The translations under genes and the position numbers were made by a program. The notes under the pieces are model-generated. The model searched no databases and was not told the origin of the DNA. It saw only the letters and a program-made list of their open reading frames with translations. A stretch of DNA of 64,000 nt, taken from the NCBI RefSeq assembly GCF_037138995.1, contig NZ_JBAXHI010000002.1, forward strand, positions 62,001-126,000, given 5' to 3'. Source of the stretch: Chlorohelix sp037138995. Lineage in GTDB: Bacteria > Chloroflexota > Chloroflexia > Chloroheliales > Chloroheliaceae. Of the stretch, positions 52,350-61,416 are shown one piece after another; position 1 is the first letter of the stretch, and each line of letters starts with the position of its first letter.

Positions 52350-52587
52350 CTTAACACTATGTTAAAGACTCCTTAAAAGGGCGTTAATCGGGTTATTTTA
52401 TACTGATATTCGCGTTTCGCATATTTCGCTTGAATATATTCTCGTAGAGTCGCTATAATATCAGCTATGAAGAGCGTAGGTTGTGGAATAAAGTCGCGCT
52501 TTTAATCGCAAGCCTGTAATCTGTTTGGAAGCAGCTCTAATATAACCCTGTAGTAAGATTAAATTTCTGCGAATAGATTGAGGTTGT

Positions 52588-53871
52588 ATGGCAACAGTAC
52601 AAGAAAAGCTTGTCACTGCTAATAAAATCGAGTTGCCCGGTGAAAACTCCTCTGAGGTTAAGCGGCGCAAGTTCAAGAAGAAGTTGCGAAGCTCATTAAA
52701 AGCTTATCTTTTTATCGCCCCCGCGTTAATCATCCTCTTTTTCTTCCACTTCATGCCGATAATATATGCTTTCTTTCTCAGCCTATATAAAAGAATTTCA
52801 GCCGTAAAGGGTATAGTTCCCCCCTCCGAGAATTTCGCCGGTTTTGATAATTACCAAAAGCTGTTGTTTGACGACCCCGATTGGTGGAATGCTTTCTGGA
52901 ATACGCTCGGCTACGTCACGCTTTCGGTGTTTCTGGGTATTGCGGCGGCTCTTGGGGTAGCGTTGATGCTCGACAAGGTTGCCAGAGGCAAGAATTTGTA
53001 CCGCACCCTTTTCTTTCTGCCTTATGTTACTTCGCTGATAGCGATTGCCGCAGTCTGGAATATCATTTTCGCCCCCTTCTCCTCAAATGCGCTAACCCGC
53101 GCTAATCCAGACCGTCCCGGCGGTTTGGCGAACTGGGTTTTTGCCGCGCTTGGCATTCCGATGCAACGTTGGAGATTGGATGATAGAGGCATCTTGAAAT
53201 TGTTGTTCGACAACGGGGCGCGTGGACCCGATGCTGGCGCGTTGGCGATAAAGCTGATATTGCTGGCGGTGGCGGTAGGTATAGCCGTGTGGGTTTATCG
53301 CCATTTTGAGGGCGGAATCTGGAATTGGATAACGGGCTTGTTGACGACTGCTGCCGTGCTAATCGGTTGGACGGTAATCTTAGAACTAGCTCACTTCTTC
53401 ACTTGGGATAGTTTCTGGGGCGGACCTAGCATGGCGATGTTCACGATGGTTATAATCTCGACATGGCATATTCTGGGCTTCAACACGGTGCTATTATTGG
53501 CAGGTCTTACCAATATTTCGCGGGAACTGTACGATGCGGCAAAGATTGATGGGGCGCGTGGCTGGCAAATGTTTACCAAAATGACCATACCTTTGCTTTC
53601 ACCCACGCTGTTTTTTATGGTGGTGGTCGGTACTATTGGCGCGTTCCAATCCTTTACCCTGTTCTTCGCGATTTACAACGGTTCTAGTGCCAATCGCAGC
53701 GCAACGGTGCTTTCCATCTTCTATTATGATGTAACCTTCGGGCGCGGTTCTGGTTCGGACACCTCCGGTTTCGGTTATTCCTCTACTATAGTAATGATGA
53801 TGCTGGTAATAATAATGGGTATCAGCTTTGTACAGCAGCGGATACTTGGCAAGCGGGTGAACTATGATTAA
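52588..53871 (+). CDS. Sugar ABC transporter permease, MalF-like, with a large insertion
   Basis: This CUT1-type permease has 427 residues, about 120 more than typical MalF-like proteins without the E. coli insertion. The N-terminal block (LFIAPALIILFFFHFMPIIY) and the EAA loop LYDAAKIDGARGWQMFTKMTIP are standard. Between IAAVWNIIF and SMAMFTMVIISTWH lies an extra segment of roughly 100 residues (about 165-275) with one or two more hydrophobic helices. The basic N-terminus is cytoplasmic. It overlaps the second permease gene by 8 bases. No ATPase gene is present; a shared MsmX/UgpC-type ATPase is expected. Confidence 0.92.
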   Translation: MATVQEKLVTANKIELPGENSSEVKRRKFKKKLRSSLKAYLFIAPALIILFFFHFMPIIYAFFLSLYKRISAVKGIVPPSENFAGFDNYQKLLFDDPDWWNAFWNTLGYVTLSVFLGIAAALGVALMLDKVARGKNLYRTLFFLPYVTSLIAIAAVWNIIFAPFSSNALTRANPDRPGGLANWVFAALGIPMQRWRLDDRGILKLLFDNGARGPDAGALAIKLILLAVAVGIAVWVYRHFEGGIWNWITGLLTTAAVLIGWTVILELAHFFTWDSFWGGPSMAMFTMVIISTWHILGFNTVLLLAGLTNISRELYDAAKIDGARGWQMFTKMTIPLLSPTLFFMVVVGTIGAFQSFTLFFAIYNGSSANRSATVLSIFYYDVTFGRGSGSDTSGFGYSSTIVMMMLVIIMGISFVQQRILGKRVNYD

Positions 53872-54838
53872 GCCTGCCGGAACTACTCAAAAGGTTAAAG
53901 CCGGGTCTTTGATGTCTGCCGGCGCCTCCAACAAGCTTGGACAATTTTTCCTGCATGTAATTCTTATTGCCACCTTGCTTTTGATGTTAATGCCTTTCTT
54001 CTGGATGGTTGCAACTTCGCTAAAGCCGGCAACCGATGCCACTCCCCAGAGCTTGAACGGCGAGGATAAAAGCATTGCTCGCTTTTTGGGCTTTTTCTTA
54101 CCCAATGGGCTACATTTTGAGAATTACGGCGATGCTTGGAACGGGCATTATGGGGCGAGCGCAAAAGTTCCAAAAGACTTTTTCGATGCCCCTTTCACCC
54201 GCTATTTTACTAACTCTATTATCGTTGGAGTAGCACAGACGATTGGGGTTCTGATTACCTCCACGCTGGCTGCCTATGCTTTTGCTCGCATGAAGTTTTG
54301 GGGTTCGGGTATTCTTTTTGGTTTTATTCTGGCGACGATGGCTATTCCCCATGAAGCCAGCTATATACCCAATCTGGTAATTGTGACTCAATTGGGGAAT
54401 GTGACAAGCGGTTTGGGAACGAATACCTATACCGCCCTGTTTTTACCCTGGATTTCTTCGGCTTTCTATATCTTCTTGCTACGGCAGTTTTTTATGAGTT
54501 TACCGCAAGAATTATACGAAGCCGGGCAACTGGATGGTCTTACCGATGTAGGCTATCTCTGGAGAATTGCGGTTCCTCTATCTATGCCCGCGATTCTAAC
54601 CGTAGCCTTGTTTGCTTTCCAAGGAAGTTGGAACGCTTTCTTGTGGCCCCTAATCGCAGCCCCTACTATTCCGGTTATCCAAACCGGGTTGCGTACCTTC
54701 CTCGGCAATTCTGAGGTTGGCACCGAGTGGGATTTATTGATGGCTGCCGCTACTATTGGTATTATACCGATGGTGTTACTGTATTTTCTGGTGCAACGCC
54801 GCTTTATTGAGGGCGTTTCGCGCACTGGAATCAAGTAG
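53864..54838 (+). CDS. Sugar ABC transporter permease, MalG-like
   Basis: A 324-residue CUT1 permease with about six membrane helices. FFWMVATSLKPA at the N-terminus and the EAA loop LYEAGQLDGLTDVGYLWRIAVPLSMP identify the MalG family; the protein ends in a short basic tail (RRFIEGVSRTGIK). It follows the MalF-like gene with an 8-base overlap and precedes the binding-protein gene by 75 bases. The periplasmic loop after the first helix is slightly long (DATPQSLNGEDKSIARFLG). Confidence 0.94.
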   Translation: MIKPAGTTQKVKAGSLMSAGASNKLGQFFLHVILIATLLLMLMPFFWMVATSLKPATDATPQSLNGEDKSIARFLGFFLPNGLHFENYGDAWNGHYGASAKVPKDFFDAPFTRYFTNSIIVGVAQTIGVLITSTLAAYAFARMKFWGSGILFGFILATMAIPHEASYIPNLVIVTQLGNVTSGLGTNTYTALFLPWISSAFYIFLLRQFFMSLPQELYEAGQLDGLTDVGYLWRIAVPLSMPAILTVALFAFQGSWNAFLWPLIAAPTIPVIQTGLRTFLGNSEVGTEWDLLMAAATIGIIPMVLLYFLVQRRFIEGVSRTGIK

Positions 54839-54913
54839 GCTTGTTCTGGCAGACGTACTTTACGTTCGCTTGGCTTATTGTGTAATCGAGTCTCTTAAAG
54901 GAGGAGATTCTTA

Positions 54914-56458
54914 ATGAAAACAATTAACCGAAAATTTTCTGCGCTGCTCGGTATGCTTGTTTTGCTGGCTACGTTGATGGTTGCTTGCGGGGATAATACT
55001 GCAACTCCTGTGCCAGCCACAACCACCACTGCTGCCGCTACCACTGCAGCGGCTACAACTGCTGCTGCAACCACTGCAGCGGCTACAACTGCTGCTGCAA
55101 CCACCGCAGCGGCTACAACTGCTGCCGCATCCGGCGCGGGCGTTACTGTTGATGTAGGCGGTACCAAAGTTACGATTAAACCGGGTGGCGGTCAGAAATT
55201 CCAGCCTAAGAGTCAAATCACTGTTACGATTTGGAGCAGCCAAGTCAAAGGTAACGGCGAACGTCTTGCTGCTATCATGAAGGATTTTGAAGCAGCTAAT
55301 CCTATGATTAAGGTAACGATTGACACTCGCAACGATACCTTCACCTATAATGACATTCTGAAAGCCCTGACTCAGTCGGCAACTGCCGGCGGTATGCCCA
55401 ATATTGCGACTGGCTACGAAAACTGGGTTCCCGCTTTTGTGGATTCCAAACTCGCCCTTGGTCTGAACAAGTTCATCAGCGGTCAATACGGCTTGAGCCA
55501 AAAAGACCTAGAAGACTATCGCCCCAATATGTTGGCGCGTGGTATTTTCCCGCAGTACAACAACGAGACCTATAGCTGGCTTTTCAGCAATAGCGGTCCC
55601 GTTATGTACTACAATCAAGATCTAATCACCCAATACGGTCTAAAGACCCCAGATGAGAACTATACTTGGGATCAGTTCGTAGCCGACTCCAAAACCGTCA
55701 CCGAGAAAAGCGGCGGTAAGACAATAGGTTATATTTTCCCCACTAAATCAGTTTCCGAATTGGTAGCGATGCCGATTTACGCCAGAGGCGGTCAGATATT
55801 TGATTATCAGAATAACAAGTTCCTGTTTGACCAGAAGCCCGCACTTGACCAAATCAACATGCTGTACGATGGTGTTAAAGCTGGCTATTTCGCCACTTCT
55901 GACCCCGGTGTGGCTAATGACAACCAGAATAAGTTCATCAAGCAGCAATCGCTTTTCTATCTAGCCAGTACCTCCAGCCGTTCGTTTGTGGCTGATGCAA
56001 TTGCTAAAGGTGGCGAGGGTATCAAGGCTTTCAACTGGAATGCAACCGTACCCCCTCATGCTGCTGGCGTGAAGCCGGTAACCACTCTCTATGGTGGCGC
56101 TATCCTCGGCTTCAAGGGCAAGAGCGATGATGAAGATTTGGCGACATGGGAAGTGATGAAGTTTATGGGTTCTTCCGGGTTCCAAGCAAAATGGGCTTCT
56201 GCCAGCGGTTATGTACCTGCTACCAAAAGCACCGTTGACGACCCAACCTATAAAACCTTCCTTGCGGCTGCTCCCCAGAACAAAATCCCGCTCGTAGTTT
56301 ACGATTATGCCAATGCTTCTGAGCCGAAACTAGGTCAGTGGCAGCAGGTGCGTGACATCGTGGACAACAACGTGGATGCGCTGTTCCAGGGCAAGGGTAC
56401 TCCTGCCGATACCGTCAAAGCTATCAACGACCAAGCGAACGCTACCCTCAAAAAGTAA
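54914..56458 (+). CDS. ABC transporter sugar-binding lipoprotein, family 1
   Basis: A 514-residue extracytoplasmic lipoprotein that supplies the MalF/MalG-like permeases. The signal peptide ends with the lipobox LMVAC; then comes CGDNTATPVPATTTT and an Ala/Thr repeat linker to about residue 75. The binding domain begins near residue 95 (ITVTIWSSQVKGNGERLA) and has typical family-1 features such as IMKDFEAANPMIKV and AGYVPATKS-like C-terminal blocks. AAAGGAGGAG precedes the ATG. The order permease-permease-binding protein is unusual but seen elsewhere. The substrate, probably an oligosaccharide, cannot be named. Confidence 0.93.
   Translation: MKTINRKFSALLGMLVLLATLMVACGDNTATPVPATTTTAAATTAAATTAAATTAAATTAAATTAAATTAAASGAGVTVDVGGTKVTIKPGGGQKFQPKSQITVTIWSSQVKGNGERLAAIMKDFEAANPMIKVTIDTRNDTFTYNDILKALTQSATAGGMPNIATGYENWVPAFVDSKLALGLNKFISGQYGLSQKDLEDYRPNMLARGIFPQYNNETYSWLFSNSGPVMYYNQDLITQYGLKTPDENYTWDQFVADSKTVTEKSGGKTIGYIFPTKSVSELVAMPIYARGGQIFDYQNNKFLFDQKPALDQINMLYDGVKAGYFATSDPGVANDNQNKFIKQQSLFYLASTSSRSFVADAIAKGGEGIKAFNWNATVPPHAAGVKPVTTLYGGAILGFKGKSDDEDLATWEVMKFMGSSGFQAKWASASGYVPATKSTVDDPTYKTFLAAAPQNKIPLVVYDYANASEPKLGQWQQVRDIVDNNVDALFQGKGTPADTVKAINDQANATLKK
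55031..55129 (+). repeat. 30-bp tandem repeat in the lipoprotein linker
   Basis: Three near-identical 30-base copies (55031-55060, 55061-55090, 55091-55120) plus 9 bases of a fourth encode (A/T)10 units. Only a few third-position changes separate them. Copy number could vary between strains. Confidence 0.88.
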
Positions 56459-56487
56459 CAAAAGCTGGTTAGCAAAGACTAAAAAGA

Positions 56488-56518
56488 ACTCCCCGTTGCA
56501 TCTTGGCGGGGAGTTTTT
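56488..56518 (+). terminator. Rho-independent terminator of the sugar importer operon
   Basis: ACTCCCCG (56488-56495) pairs with CGGGGAGT (56507-56514) around an 11-base loop, followed by TTTTTC. It lies 30 bases after the lipoprotein stop codon. Confidence 0.9.
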
Positions 56519-56710
56519 CTATGCTGCTTGCTTATTGAGAGCTTTTATTAAGAGTAGGCTATGGTTATTTTTTACGAAACAGGTTTTTTAATGGGGATAA
56601 GTTTGATGCCTCAAAAGTTGTAGTTTCTGTCAGCGACCCCTATAATGGTTAAGGCTAGGATGCTCTTACCTGAGAGCAGATAATATTCATTTAATTTGGA
56701 GCAAAATAAC

Positions 56711-57109
56711 ATGCTAAGAATAGAATTGTTCTCGATAGTGCTGGCAGGAGAACCGTTGGCAACCACACAAGAAGGTAATACCGCTACTGTTTTGCGGATG
56801 GCGTTGTTTATGCTGGCATTGTTGATGTTCATGTTGCTGGCTGGGCTGGCGTGGCGAACCTTGCCTTTTTTGCGTAAAATTATACCCACTCCGCAGGAAG
56901 TGGAGGAGCGAGAGCGACTTGCGGCTGAACAAGCTGCTGCTGCTGCTGCCGCTCGTCCTAAACGCAGCATCAACCTTACTCAACTGGAACCGCTACAGGT
57001 AAAGCCTACTATAGCCGAGCCAAACGCGGAGGATACTGCACTGGTTGAGACGGGCGCGGTGATAAACGCTGCCAACGACTTGAGCGGGGATAACCCGCCG
57101 CAGAGTTAA
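56711..57109 (+). CDS. Small single-pass membrane protein of unknown function
   Basis: A 132-residue protein with one strong transmembrane helix (about 24-50, LRMALFMLALLMFMLLAGLAW), a basic stop (RKIIP), then a Glu/Ala-rich helical stretch with poly-Ala (about 65-85) and an acidic, disordered tail. I do not recognise a family. ATG 56711 lies 9 bases after GGAG; a TTG five codons earlier is less likely. It stands alone between the sugar importer and the convergent M28 peptidase. Confidence 0.65.
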   Translation: MLRIELFSIVLAGEPLATTQEGNTATVLRMALFMLALLMFMLLAGLAWRTLPFLRKIIPTPQEVEERERLAAEQAAAAAAARPKRSINLTQLEPLQVKPTIAEPNAEDTALVETGAVINAANDLSGDNPPQS

Positions 57110-57154
57110 CGCAATTTCTCAGGCGTACCCGGCAGACTTGAGGTTTTGCCGGGA

Positions 57155-58969
57155 TTAGCTATAGCGCCACTTGTAATAATGCAACCCCACGTTGCCCATC
57201 TCCACTTTGAAGCCGTTCGGGTTGTTGGGTGTAAAGGTAAGGGTGCGGCGTTCAAATAGCTGCACCAATACATCTTGTTCTGCCCCGCCTACTTTGGTGC
57301 GTATCCAGTAAGCTTCGCCGATGGGGAAGCCAATCGCGCTTACCCAATCGAAAATGCTCCCGTCCGTGTAGGTATTTGCGCTGCTGTCGTAGATTCGCCC
57401 TTGAATTTGAAACCAATTAAAGAACACGTCCGGTATATTGTGTCCGGTTTCGGGAACGTAATATACATTACGGGCAAGAGGCGCAAGCGTGTAGTTGTAA
57501 TTTTCTCGCCCCTTTGCGTCCAGCGTTGCTGCTACCGCCCCGCTATCCGGCGCGACTTTTCCCCGTGCTACAATCTCTTTGAAACTGGCGTAGGTCGGGG
57601 CAATATCGTTCAACCCCGGTGTATCGTTAGGGTCGCCTGCCACCGCTACCCGGCTCGGCTCTCGCTGGCTAAAGCTGTTATCGCCCATTTGCTGCCGTCC
57701 ACTGGTCATTTCCACTACCAGCAGTCCATTGGTTACAGAACCGCTCGTTCCTTTGGTTAGTTCCATCCGCGCTTTATCAAAATAAACCACCTGCCGGCTT
57801 CCGCTTGTGGCTTCGGTATAGGCTTCGCTAACGCTGTGATTTGGCGCGAGTCCCCATAGCCAACTTCTTCCGGTAGCCGCTCCGGTGAGTAGCGGACGGT
57901 CTGCTCTACTCCAGTTATTCTCAAAGGGTTGTGCCAATGTTGGAAAGAAGCGATATGACAACGGGGTTGCCTTATAACCGCCTATGAGCAACGCTGTACG
58001 GGTTACATCTGCCATAAGCGTGGCATCCAAGCGTAAATTGCCATCCGCTTGGTAAAGCTTATCACCGGGCGAATGATAACGCGGGTCACCGCTGCTACTA
58101 TCGCTGGCATCCTCATTGAAGAAAATCGCGCTACCCACCTGAGACTCCCAGAAACTGCGCTGGTCACTATATTGATTCGGGTCACGCGCCAGCGGGAAAA
58201 GGTCGCCGATGGTATAAACCTGATATTTCAAAGCGGGTAGGTAGTTTTTCACCAAATCGCTGCCTTCACGGGCAAGCTCATTGCTACTGCCCGGAACTGA
58301 AATAGCGTAGAGGGTTTGGTTGGTCGTGCCATCGCGAGGGTAGCCAATCATATCGAGGTTGATTACCGTAGCGATAGGGCGTTGGGTGTTACGATTTTGC
58401 AAATATTGGCTTACATAATAGTGACTGCCCAGATAACCGAACTCCTCGCCATCGAAAAATATCAAATCAATGTCGTCTTTAAACTGTACATTCTTCAGTA
58501 GTCGCCCGATTTCCAGCAATACGGCAATTCCGCTACCGTTATCATTTGCGCCATACGCCTGTTCATTGCAGATGGGAGGGAACATGCGTATTGGGCTACT
58601 GTCCAGATGGGCAGTAAGTAAGTGGCGTTGGGTGGGGTTTGTGCCGGGTTTGTGGACGATAATATTTTGCAGGCGCGTTTCTCGCAACCCCTCCACATAA
58701 CCGCTAAAGGTTTGGATTTCTACCGTCAGCCCAAACTCTTGCAAGCGATTCTTTATATAGGTGATGGCAAGGTCATGTCCTGTGTCGCTTACACAACGCG
58801 AGAAACGGCTGACTGCTTGCACTTCGGCTACCAGCTTTTCAGGAGAAACTTGTGAGATTAAATCTTGCAAGGTGGCGTTAGTAGGTGGGGCAGCCACGCC
58901 CGCAACAGGCAGATAGCAAAGCCACTGTATAGAAAGGTAAACAACGAGAATTAAAGCATATTTTTTCAT
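57155..58969 (-). CDS. Secreted M28 family aminopeptidase with C-terminal surface module
   Basis: A 604-residue exported zinc peptidase with a signal peptide ending VAGVAA. The M28 domain covers about 40-330. Metal ligands are visible as TAHLDSSP, GANDNGSG, FFDGEEFGYLG, VINLDMIGYP and YHSPGDK. The C-terminal 270 residues contain the module also seen at 42839: VVYFDKARMEL, AIGFPIGEAYW, VLVQLFERRTLTF and a final MGNVGLHYYKWRYS. It probably frees amino acids from peptides outside the cell, with the C-terminal part as a binding or anchoring module. It is transcribed alone, convergent with the small membrane protein gene. Confidence 0.9.
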   Translation of the reverse strand: MKKYALILVVYLSIQWLCYLPVAGVAAPPTNATLQDLISQVSPEKLVAEVQAVSRFSRCVSDTGHDLAITYIKNRLQEFGLTVEIQTFSGYVEGLRETRLQNIIVHKPGTNPTQRHLLTAHLDSSPIRMFPPICNEQAYGANDNGSGIAVLLEIGRLLKNVQFKDDIDLIFFDGEEFGYLGSHYYVSQYLQNRNTQRPIATVINLDMIGYPRDGTTNQTLYAISVPGSSNELAREGSDLVKNYLPALKYQVYTIGDLFPLARDPNQYSDQRSFWESQVGSAIFFNEDASDSSSGDPRYHSPGDKLYQADGNLRLDATLMADVTRTALLIGGYKATPLSYRFFPTLAQPFENNWSRADRPLLTGAATGRSWLWGLAPNHSVSEAYTEATSGSRQVVYFDKARMELTKGTSGSVTNGLLVVEMTSGRQQMGDNSFSQREPSRVAVAGDPNDTPGLNDIAPTYASFKEIVARGKVAPDSGAVAATLDAKGRENYNYTLAPLARNVYYVPETGHNIPDVFFNWFQIQGRIYDSSANTYTDGSIFDWVSAIGFPIGEAYWIRTKVGGAEQDVLVQLFERRTLTFTPNNPNGFKVEMGNVGLHYYKWRYS

Positions 58970-59091
58970 ATTATTATTCTTTCATTATCTGACAACAGCA
59001 TTTCATTATTTTAATATTAACAATTTGATATAGTAAAAACTAGTGTTATACCTTTATAATAAACATATCTAAATAAATTCTGCATATTTCT

Positions 59092-59110
59092 CAGGGTAGT
59101 TGCAAGAAAC
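59092..59110 (+). repeat. Possible solo end of the MITE/ISAs1-type element
   Basis: CAGGGTAGTTGCAAGAAAC differs at only a few positions from the left end at 6578 (CAGGGCTGTTGCAAGAAAG). No matching right end is nearby. It lies in the 308-base gap upstream of the DUF4388 gene; nothing else was recognised there. Confidence 0.4.
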
Positions 59111-59277
59111 GTTTTTAGGGTAATAACCTATTGCACCATCTTTCCGAACTTGCACTGCCTTAAACTTTGCTTAGTATTATAGCTATATCGCAATATGTAT
59201 TGTAAAATTAAGATAATAATAGTTGGAAATAAAAAGCATCTGTAAGATATGAGCTAATGCTGCATGTGAGGAATCCT

Positions 59278-60087
59278 ATGCTGAAAAAAGATGATATTAG
59301 CGGAATATTTGCAAAGGGCAACTACCAGAACGGTAACGGCAAGCATAGTGATGTGGTGCACAAAATCGATTCCAGCCAAACTGCTGCTGAGATTCTGTCA
59401 CAACCCTCACATATTAATCGCGGTCAACGCAGCGCTCTGACTCAGCCCTTATCCAATCCGCTCACACCTCGCGCTCGCTATGTCTCCAAAAATCCTGCTC
59501 CTGCCCAAGTGCAAAGTCTTCAAGTTGTAATGTCGGGTAGCTTAGTTGCTTTTTCCACTAGTGCCTTGCTTTCCTTGCTCAATGTCCAGAAGCAAACCGG
59601 GATGTTGCATCTCTATAATGAGGATACTTTCGGCTTCATTTATATTGAAAAAGGTGAAGTTTACGATTCCAAATTGGATAATATGACCGGGGCGTTGGCG
59701 TTGTTTCAGCTTTTTGGCTGGAAAATCGGGGACTTTGCTTTCGAGGTAAACGTACCGCCACCCGGTCGTCGCACCATTCAGGCATCTTTGCCGGTATTGC
59801 AAGTGCGGGCTACCCTTTGGCTGGATAACTGGAATAAGCTGAACCCGATTATACCAACAACTTCGCATCGTATCGGTATTGCTTCTGACCCGGGTACTAA
59901 TGTGGTGATTGAGCCTTACCACTGGGCAGTTCTAACGAAGATTGTCAATTCCCCGATTAGTATGGCACAACTCGCCTCTGAGTTGAATCAGGACGTAATG
60001 ACCGTAACCCGTATTGCTGTTGATTTGGTGAAGATGAAGGTCGCGGTGGTGTATCCGCCCGCCTCCGAACCGCCGTCCGAAAGCTGA
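59278..60087 (+). CDS. DUF4388 domain protein (PatA N-terminal-like)
   Basis: A 269-residue cytoplasmic protein. The first 80 residues are low in complexity and probably disordered. Then comes a DUF4388 domain (MSGSLVAFSTSALLSLLNVQKQTGMLHL in two blocks, IYIEKGEVYDSKLDNMTGALALFQLFGW), found in cyanobacterial PatA-like and gliding/signalling proteins. The C-terminal 80 residues look like a winged helix (LTKIVNSPISMAQLASELNQDVMTVTRIAVDLVKM, two blocks). The ATG at 59278 has GAGGA 5 bases upstream; one seven codons earlier does not. Its partner in signalling is unknown. Confidence 0.82.
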   Translation: MLKKDDISGIFAKGNYQNGNGKHSDVVHKIDSSQTAAEILSQPSHINRGQRSALTQPLSNPLTPRARYVSKNPAPAQVQSLQVVMSGSLVAFSTSALLSLLNVQKQTGMLHLYNEDTFGFIYIEKGEVYDSKLDNMTGALALFQLFGWKIGDFAFEVNVPPPGRRTIQASLPVLQVRATLWLDNWNKLNPIIPTTSHRIGIASDPGTNVVIEPYHWAVLTKIVNSPISMAQLASELNQDVMTVTRIAVDLVKMKVAVVYPPASEPPSES

Positions 60088-60118
60088 TGCCGCTATAATT
60101 TGAGAAAAGCGCAAGAGA

Positions 60119-60149
60119 CAAGGGGTTTTCTGCCCCTTGTTTTGTTTTT
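60119..60149 (+). terminator. Terminator after the DUF4388 gene
   Basis: CAAGGGG (60119-60125), loop TTTTCTG and CCCCTTG (60133-60139) are followed by TTTTGTTTTT. It resembles the palindrome in the dispersed repeat and may derive from it. Confidence 0.85.
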
Positions 60150-60192
60150 ATAACTCAGAGCGGTTGTAAAGTCGGTATTCCCATTTCCAATG

Positions 60193-60240
60193 CCCTTATC
60201 CAAACCCTTTTGAGAACCGTTTTTATAGGGGACAATTCCA
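60193..60240 (-). repeat. Inverted partial copy of the dispersed MITE-like repeat
   Basis: On the minus strand the sequence reads GGAATTGTCCCCTATAAAAA then CGGTTCTCAAAAGGG, matching the copies at 6.6, 36.7 and 49.1 kb. It lies directly upstream of the broken transposase. Confidence 0.6.
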
Positions 60241-60283
60241 TTTTTGCGGGAGTACCTAGTAATGCAGGGGTAGCACGCTATAG

Positions 60284-60859
60284 GTGAAAAAAGTTGGAGG
60301 TGACTACTTGTGGATTGTCAAAGAGAACCAGCCGAGTTTGCTAACCGATCTGGAAGTGTTATTTGGGTCTGAGCCGACCCCTCCGGGAGGTTCGCCCTAC
60401 CCCACCGATTTCAGTTGTGTCAGGAGCGTGGATAAAAGTCACGGGCGGTTAGAAGAGAGAAAAATCACCGTGAGCAGCCTGTTGAAAGGCTATAGTCTCA
60501 GGTCTTACCTGAAACAGGCTTTCAAACTGGAACGATGGAGGACCGATGGGACAGGCAAAACACCTTATGAGGTGCGGTAAGGTATTACGAGCTTGGCGGT
60601 AGGGGTAGCAGATGCCACTCGGTTGTTAAAAATAGCCCGATCCGCCTAGGGTATAGAGCACAAACTGCATTACCGGCGAGGTGAAACAATGGGAGAAGAT
60701 TGGTACAAGGTTCGCACCGGGCAAGTGCCGCAGGTTTGGGTCGCTTTAAATAATGCAGGTTTAGGATTATTGGCTAGGGAAGGTGTTTCTAATGTAGCCG
60801 AAAGAAGAAGAGAGTTAGCTTATCGATCTGCCGAGGCTGTGAGGCTTGTCTTCTCATGA
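60284..60859 (+). pseudogene. Broken ISAs1-type (IS4 superfamily) transposase
   Basis: The frame reads GGDYLWIVKENQPSLLTDLE, VDKSHGRLEERKI, then an in-frame TAA at 60578, GITSLAVGVADATRLLKIAR, an in-frame TAG, and GIEHKLHYRRGETMGEDWYK with VPQVWVALNNAGLGLL. This is the C-terminal half of an ISAs1 transposase. The TAA falls where the family has an aromatic codon and the TAG where HWGIE has Trp. The N-terminal half is missing. The gene is dead, and the decay points to an old insertion. Confidence 0.88.
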
Positions 60860-60880
60860 AATATTATTTCTTTTGGCTGA

Positions 60881-60896
60881 CTTTGCAAAAGCCCTG
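60881..60896 (+). mobile_element. Right end of the ISAs1-type relic
   Basis: CTTTGCAAAAGCCCTG, 22 bases after the transposase frame, mirrors the CAGGGCTGTTGCA type of left end. It probably marks the former right terminus of the element. The left terminus was not found. Confidence 0.55.
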
Positions 60897-60990
60897 ACAG
60901 AAATCACAATCTCATTTTACAGAAAAATAAACATGTTATATCATTACATGAATAATATTTCCGGTATTAATAGTTATATGAGGAAAATTT

Positions 60991-61380
60991 ATGACCTCGC
61001 AACCTGTTAAAGATAATAAGTGGCAGCTTTTTACCTCGCATGGGCTGGCGCTAATTTCGTTGTTGAATACGCCGGGTAAAACCATTCGCGAGATTGGCTA
61101 CTCGCTTGACCTTACCGAACGTGCGGTATCACGAGCTATAACCGACCTAATCGAAGAAGGCTACGTGGTGAAAACCCGTTTGGGGCGGCGTTGCTTTTAC
61201 CGGGTCAACGAAGAAAAAGTCTTGAAATTCCCGCTCGGTATAGGCTATGAAGATTCACCACTCATTACCGTGAAGGCGCTTAAAGCCGAGAATCTAGCGA
61301 CCCACGCCGAACATCTGGATAATCCAGATGATGCGCCGGTGCGTAAAAAGGGCGACAAAGCAGCGGTTTCGGGTGCATAA
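60991..61380 (+). CDS. Winged-helix transcriptional regulator (MarR/ArsR-like)
   Basis: A 129-residue DNA-binding protein. LALISLLNTPGKTIREIGYSLDLTERAVSRAITDLIEEGYV (two or three blocks) forms a winged helix, with the wing TRLGRRCFYRV. The C-terminal 45 residues are charged and probably disordered. AGGAAAA lies before the ATG. It ends 36 bases before a cation/proton antiporter gene, so it may control that gene. The effector is unknown. Confidence 0.82.
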   Translation: MTSQPVKDNKWQLFTSHGLALISLLNTPGKTIREIGYSLDLTERAVSRAITDLIEEGYVVKTRLGRRCFYRVNEEKVLKFPLGIGYEDSPLITVKALKAENLATHAEHLDNPDDAPVRKKGDKAAVSGA

Positions 61381-61416
61381 CGGCATAGTATAGATGAGAA
61401 GGTGAGGGCTGGCACG

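Noticed and set aside
55021..55130. Possible CRISPR or regulatory repeat
   Set aside because: The 30-bp units are contiguous, without spacers, and in frame within a lipoprotein linker; they are coding tandem repeats.
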